Of a stretch of DNA of 64,000 bases, positions 20,112-30,240 are shown in pieces (the stretch's first letter is position 1; each line of letters opens with the position of its first letter). Source of the stretch: Pseudomonadota bacterium (lineage in GTDB: Bacteria; Myxococcota_A; UBA796; CAJQPC01). Both the position numbers and the translations under genes were made by a program. Below the pieces are notes generated by a model. The model did not search any database. It saw only the letters and a program-made list of their open reading frames with translations, and had not been told where the DNA came from. The DNA lies in NCBI GenBank assembly GCA_024228935.1, contig JAAESX010000037.1:81375-145374 (forward strand), in the 5' to 3' direction.

Positions 20112-20478
20112 CGGTCTTCTCCTTGTTCAGCACGGTGTCGATGCGGGGGTCCACCGAGCCGAGCTCGCGAGCCCGCTTCATCGTGGCGGTCGCGTCGTCC
20201 CCGTTCCGGTCGAGCGCGATGCCGTACAGCACGTGCACGCGGGCGTTCTCGGGGTCGGTCTTCGCCGCCATCCCGCACGCCATCTTGGCCTGCACCCAGG
20301 CGTTGCCCTGCGAGAACAGCTCGCAGTCGTTCGTGGGACTGATCCCGCCGGACAGATTCTTCGGGACCAGCGGCGGCGGGATGGAGACGGGCTCCACCTG
20401 CGGCTCCTGGTGGACCTCGGGTGCCGCCTCGACGACCGTCGGCTCGGGCTCGCCGAAGCACGCCAGCATCCAGATCAC
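20101..20478 (-). CDS. Small TPR-like lipoprotein
   Basis: MIWMLACFGEPE (Cys at position 7); ATGA/GTGA-type overlaps on both sides. Confidence 0.65.
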   Translation of the reverse strand: MIWMLACFGEPEPTVVEAAPEVHQEPQVEPVSIPPPLVPKNLSGGISPTNDCELFSQGNAWVQAKMACGMAAKTDPENARVHVLYGIALDRNGDDATATMKRARELGSVDPRIDTVLNKEKTDGP

Positions 20479-22190
20479 AGACCCTCCATCACCAGTGCCG
20501 CCCCGCTGCCTTCATACAACGCGGCGCCGATGACGAGGTCGGGCTTTCCATCTCCGGTCACGTCCATCCCGCCGTCGAGGTCCCAGGCGACGTAGTCGTT
20601 GATGTTCGAGCCGACGAGCACGCGGTCGGCGTCCCCCACATCGACCGTTCCGGACCCGTCGAGGAAGACGTAGACGGCGCCCCGGTAGTCGTCGACGACG
20701 TAGCTGCCGACGGCCAGATCGCTGTGGCCGTCCCCGTCGAGATCGGCGCCCCCGACGCTGCGCCCGAGCTGCTGGGCCGCGTCGCCGTAGAGCGTCCAGG
20801 CCGCGGTGCCCGAGCCGCCGAGGTAGAGCGTGGCCATGCCGGCGTAGCTCGAGTAGCCGAAGCCCCCGGCCAGCACGTCGTCCAGGCCGTCGCCGTCGAC
20901 GTCGCCGACGTTGCTGTTCCGCTCGCCCAGGTAGCTGTTGGCGTACGAGCCGGTGAGGACCGTCTCGGCGTCTCCGGGCATCGTCAGGTTCGAGCCGCTG
21001 GTGTTCGAGACCACGTACATCGAGCCGGCTGCGCTGGAGCCGTAGCCGCCGACCAGCAGCTCCTCGACGCCGTCGCCGTCCCAGTCGATGCGGCTGCACT
21101 CGCTGCGGTACAGGTCGTTGTTGTCGCTCGCGATCTTCCAGGCGACCGTCTCGCCGCTGGAGATCGGTCCGTCGTAGACCCACACGCCGTAGCCGTACGT
21201 GCTGGCGACCAGGTCGTCCTGCCCGTCGGCGTCGGCGTCCATGCCCAGGACACCGACCGCCAGCTGCATCGAGTCGGTCGTCCCGCGCAGCACGCTCGAG
21301 GCGTCCGTCGCCGCGAACGAGCCGGTCCGCAGGCCCGAGAAGATGTAGGCGGCGCCCCGGTTTCCGTCGTTCTGCGAGCCGGCGACGATCAGGTCCTGGA
21401 CGCCGTCGCCGTCCAGGTCGCCGTGGCTCAGGTACGCGCCGGTGTAGTCGCCGCTGGCCTCGCCCTCGACCTCGAGGTCGGCGAGCGACAGGTCCGTGTC
21501 CTCGGTCCAGCCGGACCGCAGCATCCACGCCATCTCGCCGGTCGGTCCGCCCACGGCGATCTCGGCGAACCCGTCGCTGTCCGTGTCCGGCACGATGTGG
21601 ACCGCGCGGCCAGCCCAGTCGGTGCCGCGGTGGGCGACCGCGTCGTCCGCCTCGGCGTCCTCGTCGATCGTGCCGTCGCAGTCCTGGTCGATGCCGTCGC
21701 CGAGCCACTCCAGGGCCCGAGGGTGTCGCGTCGCGTCGCTGTCGTCGCAGTCCGTGCCCGCCTCGCCGATGGGCGGCGTGCCGCCGAACCCGTCGCCGTC
21801 GAGATCGATGGTGCACAGGTGGGTCTCTCGCCAGGCCGCGCCGGGGTGGACGCGCGCCTCGTCCGGGTCGCAGTCGTCCATGTCCCACGAGCCGTCGCCG
21901 TCGCTGTCGAACGGTCCCGTGTCGACGGGCGGGTCGGTCTCCCCGGTCTCGCCTGTGTGTCCTGTCTCGCCTGTGTGTCCGGTCTCGCCGGTCTCGACGA
22001 GCGGGTCGCTGTCGACGCTGTCGCCGATGAACGGCTCACTGTCGACCGGGTCGCTGCAGTCCGCGGACCCCGCACAGCCCGGGTCCCGGCAGTCGAAGAG
22101 TCCGTTGGCGTCGTTGTCGGCGCCGTCGGTGCACTCGCCGGGCGAGTCACCCTCGACGCCTCCGCAGGCCAGGAGCAGGAGCCAGCTCAC
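20475..22190 (-). CDS. FG-GAP/VCBS-repeat lipoprotein with (Gly-X-Thr)n linker
   Basis: MSWLLLLAC; CTDGADNDANGLFDCRDPGC; GETGHTGETGHTGETGET; repeated DxDGDGxxDL. Confidence 0.85.
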   Translation of the reverse strand: MSWLLLLACGGVEGDSPGECTDGADNDANGLFDCRDPGCAGSADCSDPVDSEPFIGDSVDSDPLVETGETGHTGETGHTGETGETDPPVDTGPFDSDGDGSWDMDDCDPDEARVHPGAAWRETHLCTIDLDGDGFGGTPPIGEAGTDCDDSDATRHPRALEWLGDGIDQDCDGTIDEDAEADDAVAHRGTDWAGRAVHIVPDTDSDGFAEIAVGGPTGEMAWMLRSGWTEDTDLSLADLEVEGEASGDYTGAYLSHGDLDGDGVQDLIVAGSQNDGNRGAAYIFSGLRTGSFAATDASSVLRGTTDSMQLAVGVLGMDADADGQDDLVASTYGYGVWVYDGPISSGETVAWKIASDNNDLYRSECSRIDWDGDGVEELLVGGYGSSAAGSMYVVSNTSGSNLTMPGDAETVLTGSYANSYLGERNSNVGDVDGDGLDDVLAGGFGYSSYAGMATLYLGGSGTAAWTLYGDAAQQLGRSVGGADLDGDGHSDLAVGSYVVDDYRGAVYVFLDGSGTVDVGDADRVLVGSNINDYVAWDLDGGMDVTGDGKPDLVIGAALYEGSGAALVMEGL

Positions 22191-23884
22191 CAGATGAAGG
22201 TCTCGCCGTGGAGCGCTTCGCCCTCGCTGGCTTCGCCGTGGGTCCGCTGCCAGCCGCTGGCTGCGAAGTTGGCCTGTCCGTCGCCGTTCACGTCGCCCAG
22301 GAAGGTCAGGCCTTCGCCGAAGAACGTGTCGCTGCCGTCGTCGTTCAGGGTCAGGCCGGCGTCGCCGTCCGTCACCGTGCCCGACAGCCCGTCGTCGTAC
22401 GCGAAGACGTACCCGTAGGCGCCGGCGCCCACCAGCAGCTCGGCGCGGCCGTCGCCGTCCAGGTCGCCGCCCGCCACGCCGGCCCCGACATAGGTCGTGA
22501 CGTCGCCGCCTTCGATGGTCAGGTGTGCGACGTCGTCGACGCTTCCGTCGCCGGTGCCGCCCAGCATCAGGTACGCGGCGCCGGTGTTGCTGCCGCCCGC
22601 GATGCTCGCGCCCAGCAGCACGTCGTCCAGGCCGTCGCCGTCGTAGTCGCCGACGCCCGCGGCCTGCTCACCCATCCAGGCGTAGCCGCCGTCCTCGGGG
22701 CCTCCCCAGGTGATGTCGGCGTCCGCCACGGCGAGTCCCTCGCCGGTCACGCCGCCCTCGAAGACCCAGGCGGTTCCCTGCCAGCCCTGCTCGTACATGT
22801 AGGAGATCAGGACCTCGTTCAGGCCGTCGCCGTCCAGGTCGCCGGCCTCCCAGACCTCCATGCCGCCCCAGCCGTCGTTGGCCGAGTGACGGACGCTCAG
22901 GACCGCCTCGTCGCCGGGCTCGCCGCCGATGAGCGAGCCGCCGGGAAGGACCCAGACGGTGGGGTCCGCGACGCCCTGGGCCCCCATCGCCAGGTCATCG
23001 ATGCCGTCGCCGTCGGTGTCGCCGAGGCCGCTCAGGGTCTCGCCCAGCTCGTCGTTGTCCTCGCTTCCCCGCCAGCTCAAGAGATCGGCGTACTCCAGGC
23101 TTCCCGTGTCGGTCCCAGTGACGATGCCGACCCAGCCGCGGTTGTCGTTGCCGGCGCCGGTGTCCTCGTACCGGGCCCCGATCAGCACGTCGCCCAGGCC
23201 GTCGCCGTCGAAGTCGCCCGCGCCCAGCGCCTGGCCGACGCCGTCGTAGTTGCTGCCGACGAGCATCGTGTACCCGGCCGAGATGTCCACCGTGCCGCCG
23301 GTCAGGCCGTCGAGCACGTACAGCTGGGCGGTCTTGCCTTCGTCGCCGGACAGCGCGATGCCGGGCAGACCGTCGCCGTCGCGGTCCGGCACAGCGACCA
23401 GGTTCTTGCCCATGCGGTCGTTGTTGCCGCCGACCAGCGTGGCCCAGGGGGACTCCATGACGAGCTCGTCGGTGTCGCCGTCGCAGTCGTTGTCGACGCC
23501 GTCGTCCCACTCGAAGCCCAACGGGCTGATGTTCGGGTCGTCGGGGGCGCAGTCGTCCTCGTCGGGCACGCCGTCGCCGTCGGTGTCGGTGCCCGGGACG
23601 ACCTCGCCGGTGTCACCGGTCTCGCCCGTGTGGCCTGTCTCGCCCGTCTCGCCGCCGGTCTCGATGGGTCCGGTCTCGCCGGTCTCGCCGCCGGTGTCCA
23701 CGGAGTCCAGCGGCGGGGACTCCCACACGGTGCTCTCGCCGTCGGTGCAGTCGGGCGAGAACTCGCAGCCCGGGTCGCGGCAGTCGGCGACGCCGTTGTT
23801 GTCGTTGTCCTTGCCGTCGGTGCACTCGCCGGCCTCGTCGCCTTCGATGTCGCCGCAGCCCAACAGGAAGATCAGTCGAAGCAT
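22187..23884 (-). CDS. FG-GAP/VCBS-repeat lipoprotein with Gly-X-Thr linker
   Basis: MLRLIFLLGC; CTDGKDNDNNGVADCRDPGC; repeated GDLDGDGxxEVLI; 4-bp overlap with the downstream gene. Confidence 0.85.
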   Translation of the reverse strand: MLRLIFLLGCGDIEGDEAGECTDGKDNDNNGVADCRDPGCEFSPDCTDGESTVWESPPLDSVDTGGETGETGPIETGGETGETGHTGETGDTGEVVPGTDTDGDGVPDEDDCAPDDPNISPLGFEWDDGVDNDCDGDTDELVMESPWATLVGGNNDRMGKNLVAVPDRDGDGLPGIALSGDEGKTAQLYVLDGLTGGTVDISAGYTMLVGSNYDGVGQALGAGDFDGDGLGDVLIGARYEDTGAGNDNRGWVGIVTGTDTGSLEYADLLSWRGSEDNDELGETLSGLGDTDGDGIDDLAMGAQGVADPTVWVLPGGSLIGGEPGDEAVLSVRHSANDGWGGMEVWEAGDLDGDGLNEVLISYMYEQGWQGTAWVFEGGVTGEGLAVADADITWGGPEDGGYAWMGEQAAGVGDYDGDGLDDVLLGASIAGGSNTGAAYLMLGGTGDGSVDDVAHLTIEGGDVTTYVGAGVAGGDLDGDGRAELLVGAGAYGYVFAYDDGLSGTVTDGDAGLTLNDDGSDTFFGEGLTFLGDVNGDGQANFAASGWQRTHGEASEGEALHGETFIW

Positions 23885-26800
23885 GTGGTGTCCTGGGTCG
23901 ACTCGTACACGGCCAGGTCGGCCCAGCACGTGGATGGCGAGTAGGTGTAGGCGGTACCGCCCGAGCGCACCGTCACGTAGGCCCCGTCGACCCAGTCGGT
24001 GTCGGTGATGGCCATGCCCGAGGCCTCGAGCACGTCGTCGATGTAGAAGTCGAGCGTGCCGCTGGCGTGGTCCATGACGAAGGCCAGGTCGACCCATGTG
24101 CCCGTCGAGGCCGGCTGCCCCGACCAGGTCGTGTGCGTCGTCGAGCTGGCGTACGTGTTGCCGCTTCCGATGTTCGCGCTGCTGGTGCCCTGGGTGAACC
24201 ACGTCGCGTGATCGAGCCAGTTGTAGCCGTAGCGTTGGCCCCAGGCGTAGAAGCTGTACGAGGTGTTCGTCGTCGACGGGTAGTAGACGCTGACCTCGAC
24301 CCGCTCGAAGTCGAGCGATCCGCGCGTGACCGGGATCCAGCTGTAGTTCCAGTCGCTGGTCTGGAGGAGACAGCTGACGCCGTCCTTCGAGCTGTAGCTG
24401 TGGCCGCCCCAGGCACCGCTCAGCGAGGTGATGCCGCTGGGCGCCGAGGCCAGGCTGGCGCTGTAGGTCTCGACCCAGCAGTCGGTGCCGATGTCGAGCT
24501 CGGCCTCGCCGGCGTCTCCGTCGGTCGTCCCGTCGTTCGGCGTCACCGTGCAGGTCCAGGTCTCCTCGTCGTAGACGTCCGCGCCGTCGACCGTGTCGCC
24601 GGTCTCGTCCGTGGTCGTGGCCGAGGTGTACGCGACCCCGTCGACGTCCCACTCGAACGTGTAGGTGACCGTGTCCCCGTCGTCGTCCTCGGACTCGGTC
24701 TCGATGACGCACTGCAGGCTGTCGCCTTCCTCGGCGGGGGCGGGCGTGATGTAGACCACCGGTGCGCCCGGCGGGTGGTTGCCGACCACCACCGTCGAGG
24801 TGATGGTCGCAGCCGTCGTGGTCTCGTCGTCCGAGGCCTTCACCCGGGCGTAGACCTCGTCGTCCGCCACGAAGTACGAGCTCGACAGCGTGGTGCCGGA
24901 CGCGACCCAGGTCCCCTCGACGTACCAGCCGACGGTGTACGAGAGCGTGTCGTCGTCGTCGTCGGTCGCGTCGATGGTCAGGGTGGCGTCCGAGCCGGGG
25001 TACAGCGGCTCGTCGATGCTGGCCGAGTCGATGACGGGGTCGGTGTTGATCGCCGTCGCCGTGTTCGAGGCTGTGATGCTCGCGCTGTCGTCGCCGTCCG
25101 AGACCATCACCACGAGGGTGATGACGTCCCCCTTGTCGAAGTCCGCGCCGGTCAGCTCGTCGTCGGTCGAGACGCTGCTGCCGCCGATGAACCACTCGGC
25201 CGAGGTGGTGAGCGAGTCGTCGTCTTCGTCGGTCTCACCGGAGAGCGTCCAGGTGATGGAGTCGGCCTCCTGGGGCGAGGTCACGTCGATCGTCAGGGAC
25301 GCGCCGCTGACGTCGGGCGCCGTGTTCCAGACCGGGATGCCGTCGCTCTCGACCTCGTCGCCGTAGTCGTCGCCGTCGTAGGGGGTCAGGGCGCAGATGA
25401 CCGTGTCGCCCCGGTTGAAGTCGCTGCCGTCCAGTGTGGTGGCTGTGGAGACCTCGGTCCCGTTCACGAGCCAGCGGATGCTCGCGGTGTCCTCGGAGTC
25501 GGCGTCATCGGCGTCGCTGAACGTGCCCGAGCAGGAGCACGTGCTGGTCTCGTAGAGGGGGTCCGTGTCGATCTCGACGTCGGTGTACTCGGGCGCGGTG
25601 TTCCCGACGGTGGCGGTGGAGCTCGTCCACATCGTGCCGCTGCCGTCCTCGTCCTTCGGCGTGACCTCGACGTACAGCTCGTCGCCCTTCTCGAAGCTCG
25701 AGAACGTCGCGCCGCTGCCCACCTTCGTGCCATCGACGTACCAGGCGTAGTCGTAGTCCACGTCGTCGTCGTCGTCGTCGGTCGAGGTGAGCGTGACGGT
25801 CGCGGTGTCGCCGACGTAGAGCTCCGTGTCGAACGAGAGATCGGTGATCTCGGGGACGGTGTTCACCGCTGTGGCGGTGTCCGAGGTGATCTCGGTCGTG
25901 TCCGTGCCGTCCGAGATGGTCACGACCACGTAGATCTCGTCGCCCTTGTCGAAGTCATCGCCCGTCAGGGTCTCGGTGGTCGGCCCCTCGACGCCATCGA
26001 TCCACCACTGGAATGAAGTGGTCGTCGCGTCGCCGTCGTCGTCGACCACGCCGGACAGGGTGAACGCGACCGTGTCCGCTTCCTGGGGCGAGGTGGTGTC
26101 GAGCGTCAGCGTGGCCGAGCTGGTGTCGGGCGGCGAGTTCGCGACGACAGCGCCCTCGGAGACGACCTCGTCGCCGTAGGCCTCGCCGTCGAAGGGTGTG
26201 AGGCCGCACTTGATGGTCTGTCCGCGGTCGTACAGCGAGCCGGTGATCGTCGCGTCGGTGGAGACCTCGACGCCCGCGACCAGCCAGCGGGTGAGGGGCT
26301 CGTCGGCGGGTTCGTCGTCCGCGTCGGCGTAGCCGTTGGCCTCGCACGACAGCGTGCTTCCTTCGAGGACCGGGTCGGGCGACACGGCCGCCCCGTCCAG
26401 GGTGGGGGGCGTGTTGACCAGCGTGACCGCCGCGGTCGCGGGCTCGCCGTCGATGAATCCGTCGTTGGGCGTGGCCAGCACCGCGACCTCATGACCCTTG
26501 CCGGCCAGGCCCGCGGGGAAGGTGCGCTCGGTCACGTCGACCTCGGCGCCGTCGACGGTCCACGTGTAGGTGAACGAGACGGGGTCGTCGTCGGGGTCGG
26601 CGCCCGAGGCGCTGGCGATCAGGTCGTCCAGGACCGAGGGCTCGGCGGGGGCGAGCAGGACCTCGGCCGTGGGCGGGCTGTTCTCGATGTCCAGCGTCGT
26701 CGAGTCGCTGCCGGTCGCGCCCGAGTCGTCGGTGGCCGTGACGGTCACGGTCCACACGTCGCCGCGGGTGGTGTGCTCGGCGTCGAGGGTGTCCTCGTCG

Positions 26801-27249
26801 ACGCTGTCGCTTCCGAGCGTCCAGACGACGTTCACGGTCAGCGCGTCGTCGTCGTCGTCGGCGGCGGTCCACGAGACCGTGACGTCCTCGTCGGCGAGCG
26901 GGAACTCGGGCTCGATGGCGTCGATCGTGACGGTGGGGGCGCTGTTCGCGATGGTCTGGTCGTCCGAGCCCGTGGGGCCGTCATCACGCCCGTCCGTCGC
27001 GTAGACCTCGACAGTCCAGACCTCGCCCTTGGACGTCTCCGAGGCGGGCACCGTGTCGGCGGTCAGGTCGGTCCGCTCGAGGCCGTCCTGGAACCAGGTG
27101 GTGACGTACTCGAGCTCGTCGTCGTCGGCGTCGATGGCGTCGGTGGTGACCACGACAACCAGGTCGTCGAGGGTGGTCGCGTCCGCGGGCTCGATGTCCA
27201 CACCCACCGCGGAGGGGGGTGTGTTGCAGGCCAGCAGCAGGACCATCAT
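23872..27249 (-). CDS. Large secreted/lipoprotein with many tandem Ig-like/PKD-like domains and a C-terminal lectin-like region
   Basis: MMVLLLAC; repeated modules with TxTATDDDDD, NTAP/NSPP boundaries; 1125 aa. Confidence 0.8.
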   Translation of the reverse strand: MMVLLLACNTPPSAVGVDIEPADATTLDDLVVVVTTDAIDADDDELEYVTTWFQDGLERTDLTADTVPASETSKGEVWTVEVYATDGRDDGPTGSDDQTIANSAPTVTIDAIEPEFPLADEDVTVSWTAADDDDDALTVNVVWTLGSDSVDEDTLDAEHTTRGDVWTVTVTATDDSGATGSDSTTLDIENSPPTAEVLLAPAEPSVLDDLIASASGADPDDDPVSFTYTWTVDGAEVDVTERTFPAGLAGKGHEVAVLATPNDGFIDGEPATAAVTLVNTPPTLDGAAVSPDPVLEGSTLSCEANGYADADDEPADEPLTRWLVAGVEVSTDATITGSLYDRGQTIKCGLTPFDGEAYGDEVVSEGAVVANSPPDTSSATLTLDTTSPQEADTVAFTLSGVVDDDGDATTTSFQWWIDGVEGPTTETLTGDDFDKGDEIYVVVTISDGTDTTEITSDTATAVNTVPEITDLSFDTELYVGDTATVTLTSTDDDDDDVDYDYAWYVDGTKVGSGATFSSFEKGDELYVEVTPKDEDGSGTMWTSSTATVGNTAPEYTDVEIDTDPLYETSTCSCSGTFSDADDADSEDTASIRWLVNGTEVSTATTLDGSDFNRGDTVICALTPYDGDDYGDEVESDGIPVWNTAPDVSGASLTIDVTSPQEADSITWTLSGETDEDDDSLTTSAEWFIGGSSVSTDDELTGADFDKGDVITLVVMVSDGDDSASITASNTATAINTDPVIDSASIDEPLYPGSDATLTIDATDDDDDTLSYTVGWYVEGTWVASGTTLSSSYFVADDEVYARVKASDDETTTAATITSTVVVGNHPPGAPVVYITPAPAEEGDSLQCVIETESEDDDGDTVTYTFEWDVDGVAYTSATTTDETGDTVDGADVYDEETWTCTVTPNDGTTDGDAGEAELDIGTDCWVETYSASLASAPSGITSLSGAWGGHSYSSKDGVSCLLQTSDWNYSWIPVTRGSLDFERVEVSVYYPSTTNTSYSFYAWGQRYGYNWLDHATWFTQGTSSANIGSGNTYASSTTHTTWSGQPASTGTWVDLAFVMDHASGTLDFYIDDVLEASGMAITDTDWVDGAYVTVRSGGTAYTYSPSTCWADLAVYESTQDTTCFD

Positions 27250-28598
27250 GCCTCGCCCCACGGGTTCCAGGCGGTGGCGTTCTTCGACTTGCGGATGGTG
27301 CGGATGGTGTAGGTCGTCGCGGCGATGCCCAGTGCGCCGACCCCACCGGCGATCGAGCCACGCACGACGTACCGGCGGACGGCCGCGTTCGCGACGGCCA
27401 GGTCCAGGTAGGCGTCGTTGGCGTCGGACTCGCGGCCTGCGGCGACCATGGCGTCGTAGCGAGTCTGCGCTTCGTCCTGGGCGGCCAACGGGAGCCCGAG
27501 CTTCGAGAAGCTGAGCCCGGCGAGTCCGCCTCCGGCCACCGCGGCGGCCGAGCCACCGAGCGCGATCCAGCCCGCGGTCCCCACGCCGCCCTGCTCGGCG
27601 GTGTGGGCGGCGTATTCCTGCGCCAGCGCGTCGACGGTCTCGAGCGCACGCCAGGGGACGGGCTCGGCGGAGACCTGACCGGCCACCGCGAAGAAGCGGC
27701 CCTCGACGGTTCCGAAGATGGGGTGGGTGAACGTGTAGGTGTGCTCGCCCTGGTCCAGGCCCTCGATGGCCACGCTCTGGACGACGCGGATGCCCAGCGT
27801 CTCGTCGAGCTCGCCCTCGCCGCGCGCCACCGTGACGGGCTCACCCTCGGGGAACGTCAGCGTGGTGCCCTCGGGGATGCCGAGCAGCGTCACCGAGGCT
27901 GGCAGCAGCTGCATCGGCTCGATCGCGTGGCTGCCGTCGGCGTCGAGCGAGAGCGTGTCTTCGCGTCGACCGGTCTCGCCCGTGACGACGAGCGTGTGGC
28001 TGCCGGCGAGGACCTGCTGTTCGCCGGCGGCGAGCTCGGCGTCGTCGAGCAGGACGGTGACGCCCTCGCCGATCTCACCGACGGTCAGCGTCGACCAGCC
28101 CAGGAACGTGACGGGCACGGTCAGCTCGTCGAGGACACCCGCCGCGGGGGTGGTGACCTTCTGGCTGACCGGGTTGTACCCGGGGCCTCCGATGGTGACG
28201 GTGATGTCGGTGTTCTGGGGCAGATCGCGCAGGAGGCCGTTGGCCGACTCGATCGTGGTGTCGCCGTAGAGAGCGGTGACCAGCGGGGCGATCTCGGCGT
28301 CGGCGCCGGTCAGTGAGACCTGGACCGAGGAGAGATCCGAGGCCAGCGATCCGATCAACGCTTCGAGGCCCGCATCGGGCTTGAGCGAGAGCGCCTTGCG
28401 GTAGCTGACCAGAGCCGCTCGGCTGTCGCCGGAGCAGCGCGCAGAGTCGCCCTGCGCCCGCCACGCCGCAGCATCGTCGGGGGACAGGGCGATCCAGCGT
28501 CCGGCCACTTCTGTGGCCAGCTGGCAGTCACCCTTCGCGAGGGCGTCCTGCACCTCGGGGAGGGACGACGCGTACGCCGTCGCGAAAAGAAAGAGCAT
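27246..28598 (-). CDS. Secreted TPR-like protein with C-terminal TM hairpin
   Basis: MLFLFATAYASSLPEVQDALAKGDC...; two Gly/Ala-rich hydrophobic segments near the C-terminus; ATGA overlap with the next gene. Confidence 0.7.
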   Translation of the reverse strand: MLFLFATAYASSLPEVQDALAKGDCQLATEVAGRWIALSPDDAAAWRAQGDSARCSGDSRAALVSYRKALSLKPDAGLEALIGSLASDLSSVQVSLTGADAEIAPLVTALYGDTTIESANGLLRDLPQNTDITVTIGGPGYNPVSQKVTTPAAGVLDELTVPVTFLGWSTLTVGEIGEGVTVLLDDAELAAGEQQVLAGSHTLVVTGETGRREDTLSLDADGSHAIEPMQLLPASVTLLGIPEGTTLTFPEGEPVTVARGEGELDETLGIRVVQSVAIEGLDQGEHTYTFTHPIFGTVEGRFFAVAGQVSAEPVPWRALETVDALAQEYAAHTAEQGGVGTAGWIALGGSAAAVAGGGLAGLSFSKLGLPLAAQDEAQTRYDAMVAAGRESDANDAYLDLAVANAAVRRYVVRGSIAGGVGALGIAATTYTIRTIRKSKNATAWNPWGEA

Positions 28599-28627
28599 TC
28601 GGGGCTCGATGTCTGGAGCGGCCGAAT

Positions 28628-29128
28628 CTACCGATTTCGATGGTCCGGTTCCACCGGTTTCCGCAGCAGCATCGCCACCGTCTTGCCGTTCGCTCCCTGC
28701 TGGCCGACCTCGCCGAACCCGTGGCGCTCGTGGAACCGCAGTGAGCCCGCGTTCATGGGCCGGACGTTCACCTCGCAGCTCACGGGACGTCCGGGCCGCA
28801 AGCGGAAGAGCTCTTCGTAGAGGGCCGAGCCGAGGCGCTGGTTCTGGGCGCGGTGGCGCACGGCGATCCGATCGACGTAGACGTGGTCTTCGCCGCTGGC
28901 CTCGCGGCGTCTCTCGAACCAGCGGTAGTTGGGGCTCGGGTAGGGGCTCCCGGGTGCCATCACCAACAAGAACGCGTCGATCTGCTCGCTCTCGACCACC
29001 AGCGCGAGGTCGGCCCACTCCACGAGCTGGGCGAGCCAGGCCTCGTCGAGGTCCCCGACCGCGGGGCGGTTGGCCTGGTTGATGGCGAAGACGGCGGGCA
29101 GGTCGCGGGGCTCGAGGGGACGGATCAT
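28628..29128 (-). CDS. GNAT-family N-acetyltransferase
   Basis: MIRPLEPRDLPAVFAINQAN... VDRIAVRHRAQNQRLGSALYEEL...NAGSLRFHERHGFGEVG. Confidence 0.9.
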   Translation of the reverse strand: MIRPLEPRDLPAVFAINQANRPAVGDLDEAWLAQLVEWADLALVVESEQIDAFLLVMAPGSPYPSPNYRWFERRREASGEDHVYVDRIAVRHRAQNQRLGSALYEELFRLRPGRPVSCEVNVRPMNAGSLRFHERHGFGEVGQQGANGKTVAMLLRKPVEPDHRNR

Positions 29129-29154
29129 GGGGTGGGCGTAGCTCGCGGTGGGGA

Positions 29155-29362
29155 CTGGGGGGCTCGCATCGTGGCCAGGACTGGAGCTTCGGTCCTCTTG
29201 GGGGTTGTGCGTCGCTCAGGGCGCAGTTGTCGGAGGGTGACTGTCAGCCCGAGGGTCTCAAGTCCCATCGTGACGGCGAGGACTGGAGTCTCGGTCCTCC
29301 TGAGGGTCTCAAGTCCCATCGTGACGGCGAGGGTCTCAACTCGCATCGTGACGAGGAAGCGC
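29155..29362. repeat. 51-bp period tandem repeat array (family copy 2)
   Basis: gagggtctcaagtcccatcgtgacggcgag at 29251 and 29302 (51 bp), truncated unit at 29329, diverged unit ggggttgtgcgtcgctcagggcgcag from 29201. Confidence 0.85.
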
Positions 29363-29367
29363 CCCTA

Positions 29368-30240
29368 TCAGTCCACCCGCTCCACCACGGACAGCCCCTC
29401 CCAGTCCGTCATCCCGGCCTCGGCGATCGAGGTGCCGTCCAGGTAGGTCACCCGCAGATCCACCGCGGGCAGGAGCCTCCATCCCAGCTCGGCGGCGAAC
29501 CCGGCCAGCTCCTTGTCCCGGATCCACCAGCGCATCGGCTCTCCGCCGGCCGCGATGACCGAGCGGATCCATCCAGTCATCACGGGACCGTCTGGACCGG
29601 CGCGCAGCCAGCTGAACACGAACCGCGAGCCGGGCGGCATGAGCTCGTGTAGCGCCCGGAACAGCCCGCGCACCGCCGAGTCGTCCAGGTACATCAAGAG
29701 CCCCTCGGCGACCGCCACACCAGCCACGCTCGAGTCCCACGTCGAGCCTGTCAGCGCCTCGCTCAGGGGCACCTTCGCGAGGTCCGCCTGGATGAGCTCG
29801 AGCCGCTCGTGCGCGAGTCCGCTCCCGTTCACCGCGCGGACCTTCACGTTCCCCGTCGCGGGGTGGTCCACCTCGACACAGCGCATCTCGGTGTCGTGGA
29901 CGAGGCGTACGGCCAGCGAGTCGAGCCCGGCGCCGACGACCAGCAACTGCTGCACGCCGGCCGCCCGGACCTGGTCCTCGACGAACCGCTTCCGCAGCGG
30001 GAAGTGCGTGTTCGCGCCCGGAGCCAGGTGTCGGTCGGTGACCTCGATCAGCTTGTCGAACGCGGGCGAGCCGTAGACCCGGTGGGCCACGCTCGGCAGC
30101 AACCCGACCGCCTCGAGCAGCTTCTGGTTCGTGTCGGCCAGGCCCGGCGGGCAGATGTCCCGAAAGTCCGGGTGGCGCCCGTAGTAGACGCCCATCCGAG
30201 CGATCTTGAGGCTGGTTCGGCTGGGGGTCCCCTCCTTCAT
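29368..30240 (-). CDS. SAM-dependent methyltransferase, leucine carboxyl methyltransferase (PPM1/LCMT) family-like
   Basis: LLVVGAGLDSLAVRL...CVEVDHPAT...VAEGLLMYLDDSAVRGLF. Confidence 0.8.
   Translation of the reverse strand: MKEGTPSRTSLKIARMGVYYGRHPDFRDICPPGLADTNQKLLEAVGLLPSVAHRVYGSPAFDKLIEVTDRHLAPGANTHFPLRKRFVEDQVRAAGVQQLLVVGAGLDSLAVRLVHDTEMRCVEVDHPATGNVKVRAVNGSGLAHERLELIQADLAKVPLSEALTGSTWDSSVAGVAVAEGLLMYLDDSAVRGLFRALHELMPPGSRFVFSWLRAGPDGPVMTGWIRSVIAAGGEPMRWWIRDKELAGFAAELGWRLLPAVDLRVTYLDGTSIAEAGMTDWEGLSVVERVD

Noticed and set aside
17229-20342. 1037-aa plus-strand ORF and similar long overlapping ORFs (e.g. 24067-26016, 22208-23944, 61275-63215)
   Set aside because: Antisense to genes with recognisable domains; composition typical of GC-driven spurious ORFs.
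25761-25790. GTC trinucleotide run as a microsatellite of interest
   Set aside because: Encodes Asp-rich runs (DDDDD) in the Ig-like protein; ordinary for calcium-binding-type linkers.
29155-29362. Possible CRISPR array
   Set aside because: Units are tandem and contiguous with a 51-bp period and no unique spacers; no cas genes in the window.
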